Source of the DNA: an uncultured Collinsella sp.
GTDB lineage: Bacteria; Actinomycetota; Coriobacteriia; Coriobacteriales; Coriobacteriaceae
Reading direction: 5' to 3'
NCBI GenBank assembly: GCA_902491895.1
Contig: CABUJH010000054.1
Span: 1-12,797 of the forward strand
Length of the DNA: 12,797 nucleotides
Within the stretch, counting starts at the first letter, position 1, and every line of letters begins with the position of its first letter. Of this stretch, positions 11,233-12,797 are shown piece after piece. Made by a program: the position numbers and the translations under genes. The notes beneath the pieces were generated by a model. That model did not search any database. It was given only the letters and a program-made list of their open reading frames with translations, and was not told the origin of the DNA.

Positions 11233-12797
11233 TTACTCCTCGTCGTTGTCCTTGGCCTCTTCGGCGTCGTCGGTGTCCACGAGCTGGTTGAGCAGCTCGT
11301 CGAGGGACGCCATGTCCTCGTTGATCGCGCCGTTGGCGGGAGCCTTCTTGTCGTCGATCGGGGCGCCCAGAAGCTCCTCGTCGGCGTCGGCGTGATGCGT
11401 CGGAGCGGAGGTACCCAGCAGGATATCGTCCGGACCGTCAGGGCTAAAGACCATCTGCAGCAGCTGCGAGAGGTCCTCCTCGTCGGCAACGTCGTCGTTG
11501 TTCTCGAGGATGTAGAGCAGGTCGTGGGCCTCAAGGCCGTCGCGGAGCTCCTCGATCGCCTTGGCACCGATGCCATCGATGCGCAGCAGATCCTCCTCGG
11601 ACTTGCCGACCAGGTCGCCGACCGTCTCGATGCCGACCTCGCTGAACTTGTTGGTCCAGCGCTGCGACACGCCCAGGTCGTCGAACAGGTACAGGCGAGC
11701 CTTCTCGGCGGAGATGGTGTGGCCGTTGCGGGTGAACGAACCGTCAGCACCACCGAACTCGTCGTACCCGGCCCAGTCGAGCTGCTGCGGGAGCTGCTCG
11801 TCCAGGTCCTTGAGCTCCACAGGAGCCCACTCGGGCAGCGACTTGGCGTTGGGCGAAGCCGGGCCGTCGATGTCCACGTAGCCGTCGGCCGTACGATACG
11901 TCAGCTTGGCGTTGGCGTACGGCTTGAGGCCGGTACCAGCCGGGATCTTCTTACCGACGATGACGTTGGACTTAAGGTCGAGCAGGTGATCGACCTTGCC
12001 CTCGATGGCAGCCTCGGTAAGGACGCCAGCGGTACGGATGAACGAAGCGCTCGACAGCCAGGAGTCGATGTTGGACGCGACCTTGAGCGTACCCAGGATG
12101 ACGGGCTCGGCCACGGGAGCCTGACCGCCCAGACGGGCAACGCGCTCGACCTCGTCAGCAAACTCGTAGCGGTCGACGTACTGACCAAGCAGGTACTTGG
12201 AGTCACCGGGGTTGGTGATCTGAACGCGACGCAGCATCTGACGTGCGAGCACCTCGATGTGCTTGTCGTTCAGGTCGACGCCCTGGCTGGTGTAGACGTC
12301 CTTGACGCTCTCGACGAAGGTGTGCATCGTCGACTCGATGTCGGTCAGCTTGCGCAGGTTGCGGAAGTTGACGAAGCCCTTGGTGATCTGGTCGCCGGCG
12401 CGAACCTCGCAGCCGTCCTCGATCTCGGGCATAAAGCGCACCGAAGCGGGGACGCGACGCTCGTCGAGAACACGGGTGTGGTCCTCGGAGTCGGTGAGCG
12501 TCAGCACATACTCGGACTTCTCGGGCTTAATCGAGAGGTGACCGGAGTACGGAGCCAGCTCGGCCTCGCGACCCAGGATCTTCTCGTTGACGTTGCCGAC
12601 GATATCGAACATACGGCTGACCGTAGGCAGGCCCTGCGTAATATCGTCGACGCCAGCGACGCCGCCGGAGTGAATGGTACGCATCGTAAGCTGCGTACCG
12701 GGCTCACCGATGGACTGGGCGGCAATAATGCCGACCGCGGTACCGATGGCGACCGGACGACGGGTGGAAAGATCCCAGCCGTAGCACTTCTGGCACA
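11233..12797 (-). CDS. rpoC: RNA polymerase beta' subunit, C-terminal part, 5' end cut by window edge
   Basis: This is the C-terminal ~520 residues of the catalytic beta' subunit. It opens at the last zinc-site cysteines (CQKCYGWDLSTRRP), then AVGIIAAQSIGEPGTQLTMRTIHSGG, the trigger-loop start. NDKHIEVLARQML and NVIVGKKIPAGTG, the usual end of the conserved core, follow. The trigger loop has no large lineage insertion, as in Firmicutes and Actinobacteria. Two near-invariant motifs differ: MRTFH is MRTIH and FQETTRVL is FIRTAGVL. About 230 residues follow PAGTG (11925-11236), far longer than the E. coli or B. subtilis tails. They include a helix-hairpin-helix domain (about 11691-11515) and an acidic C-terminus ending DNDEE. 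The frame is open from the window edge, so the upstream boundary is unknown. Confidence 0.97.
   Translation of the reverse strand, partial: CQKCYGWDLSTRRPVAIGTAVGIIAAQSIGEPGTQLTMRTIHSGGVAGVDDITQGLPTVSRMFDIVGNVNEKILGREAELAPYSGHLSIKPEKSEYVLTLTDSEDHTRVLDERRVPASVRFMPEIEDGCEVRAGDQITKGFVNFRNLRKLTDIESTMHTFVESVKDVYTSQGVDLNDKHIEVLARQMLRRVQITNPGDSKYLLGQYVDRYEFADEVERVARLGGQAPVAEPVILGTLKVASNIDSWLSSASFIRTAGVLTEAAIEGKVDHLLDLKSNVIVGKKIPAGTGLKPYANAKLTYRTADGYVDIDGPASPNAKSLPEWAPVELKDLDEQLPQQLDWAGYDEFGGADGSFTRNGHTISAEKARLYLFDDLGVSQRWTNKFSEVGIETVGDLVGKSEEDLLRIDGIGAKAIEELRDGLEAHDLLYILENNDDVADEEDLSQLLQMVFSPDGPDDILLGTSAPTHHADADEELLGAPIDDKKAPANGAINEDMASLDELLNQLVDTDDAEEAKDNDEE

Overview
The window looks like a core-genome segment from a high-GC Gram-positive of the class Coriobacteriia, with a Collinsella-like relative as my best guess. 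The evidence is protein character and gene order, not a database match. All genes except one lie on the minus strand, so the window reads biologically from right to left.

Right end (11233-12797): the 3' part of rpoC, the RNA polymerase beta' subunit. It carries a long C-terminal extension with a helix-hairpin-helix domain and an acidic tail, and ends at a strong intrinsic terminator (11173-11206). Next comes a hairpin-rich non-coding stretch, then an ECF sigma factor gene (10466-10984) overlapping a gene for a single-pass membrane protein that is probably its anti-sigma factor (9439-10515). An ECF-type promoter (TGAAAC-N17-CGTATC) precedes the sigma gene, which suggests autoregulation. This module sits between rpoC and the str operon, genes that are often adjacent in bacteria.

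Middle (5788-9323): the str operon, rpsL-rpsG-fusA-rpsJ, behind a recognisable housekeeping promoter. tuf is missing between fusA and rpsJ, and rpsJ ends at a terminator instead of leading into rplC. rpsL and rpsJ both start with TTG behind good ribosome binding sites.

Left (1-5672): a fatty-acid synthesis (FAS II) operon reading fabH-acpP-fabK-fabD-fabG-fabF, with fabF cut by the window edge. Divergent from it on the plus strand is a single-domain biotin-protein ligase gene (birA), also with a TTG start. The 176-bp region between fabH and birA holds two near-identical direct repeats 48 bp apart, good candidates for operators. BirA would biotinylate the acetyl-CoA carboxylase carrier that makes the malonyl-CoA used by FabD, so the two divergent units belong to one pathway.

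The most unusual points are the beta' C-terminal extension, two changes in normally near-invariant beta' motifs, Arg at S12 position 88, the ECF module with its own promoter, and the paired repeats upstream of fabH. I see no tRNA, rRNA, CRISPR array, transposase or phage gene.
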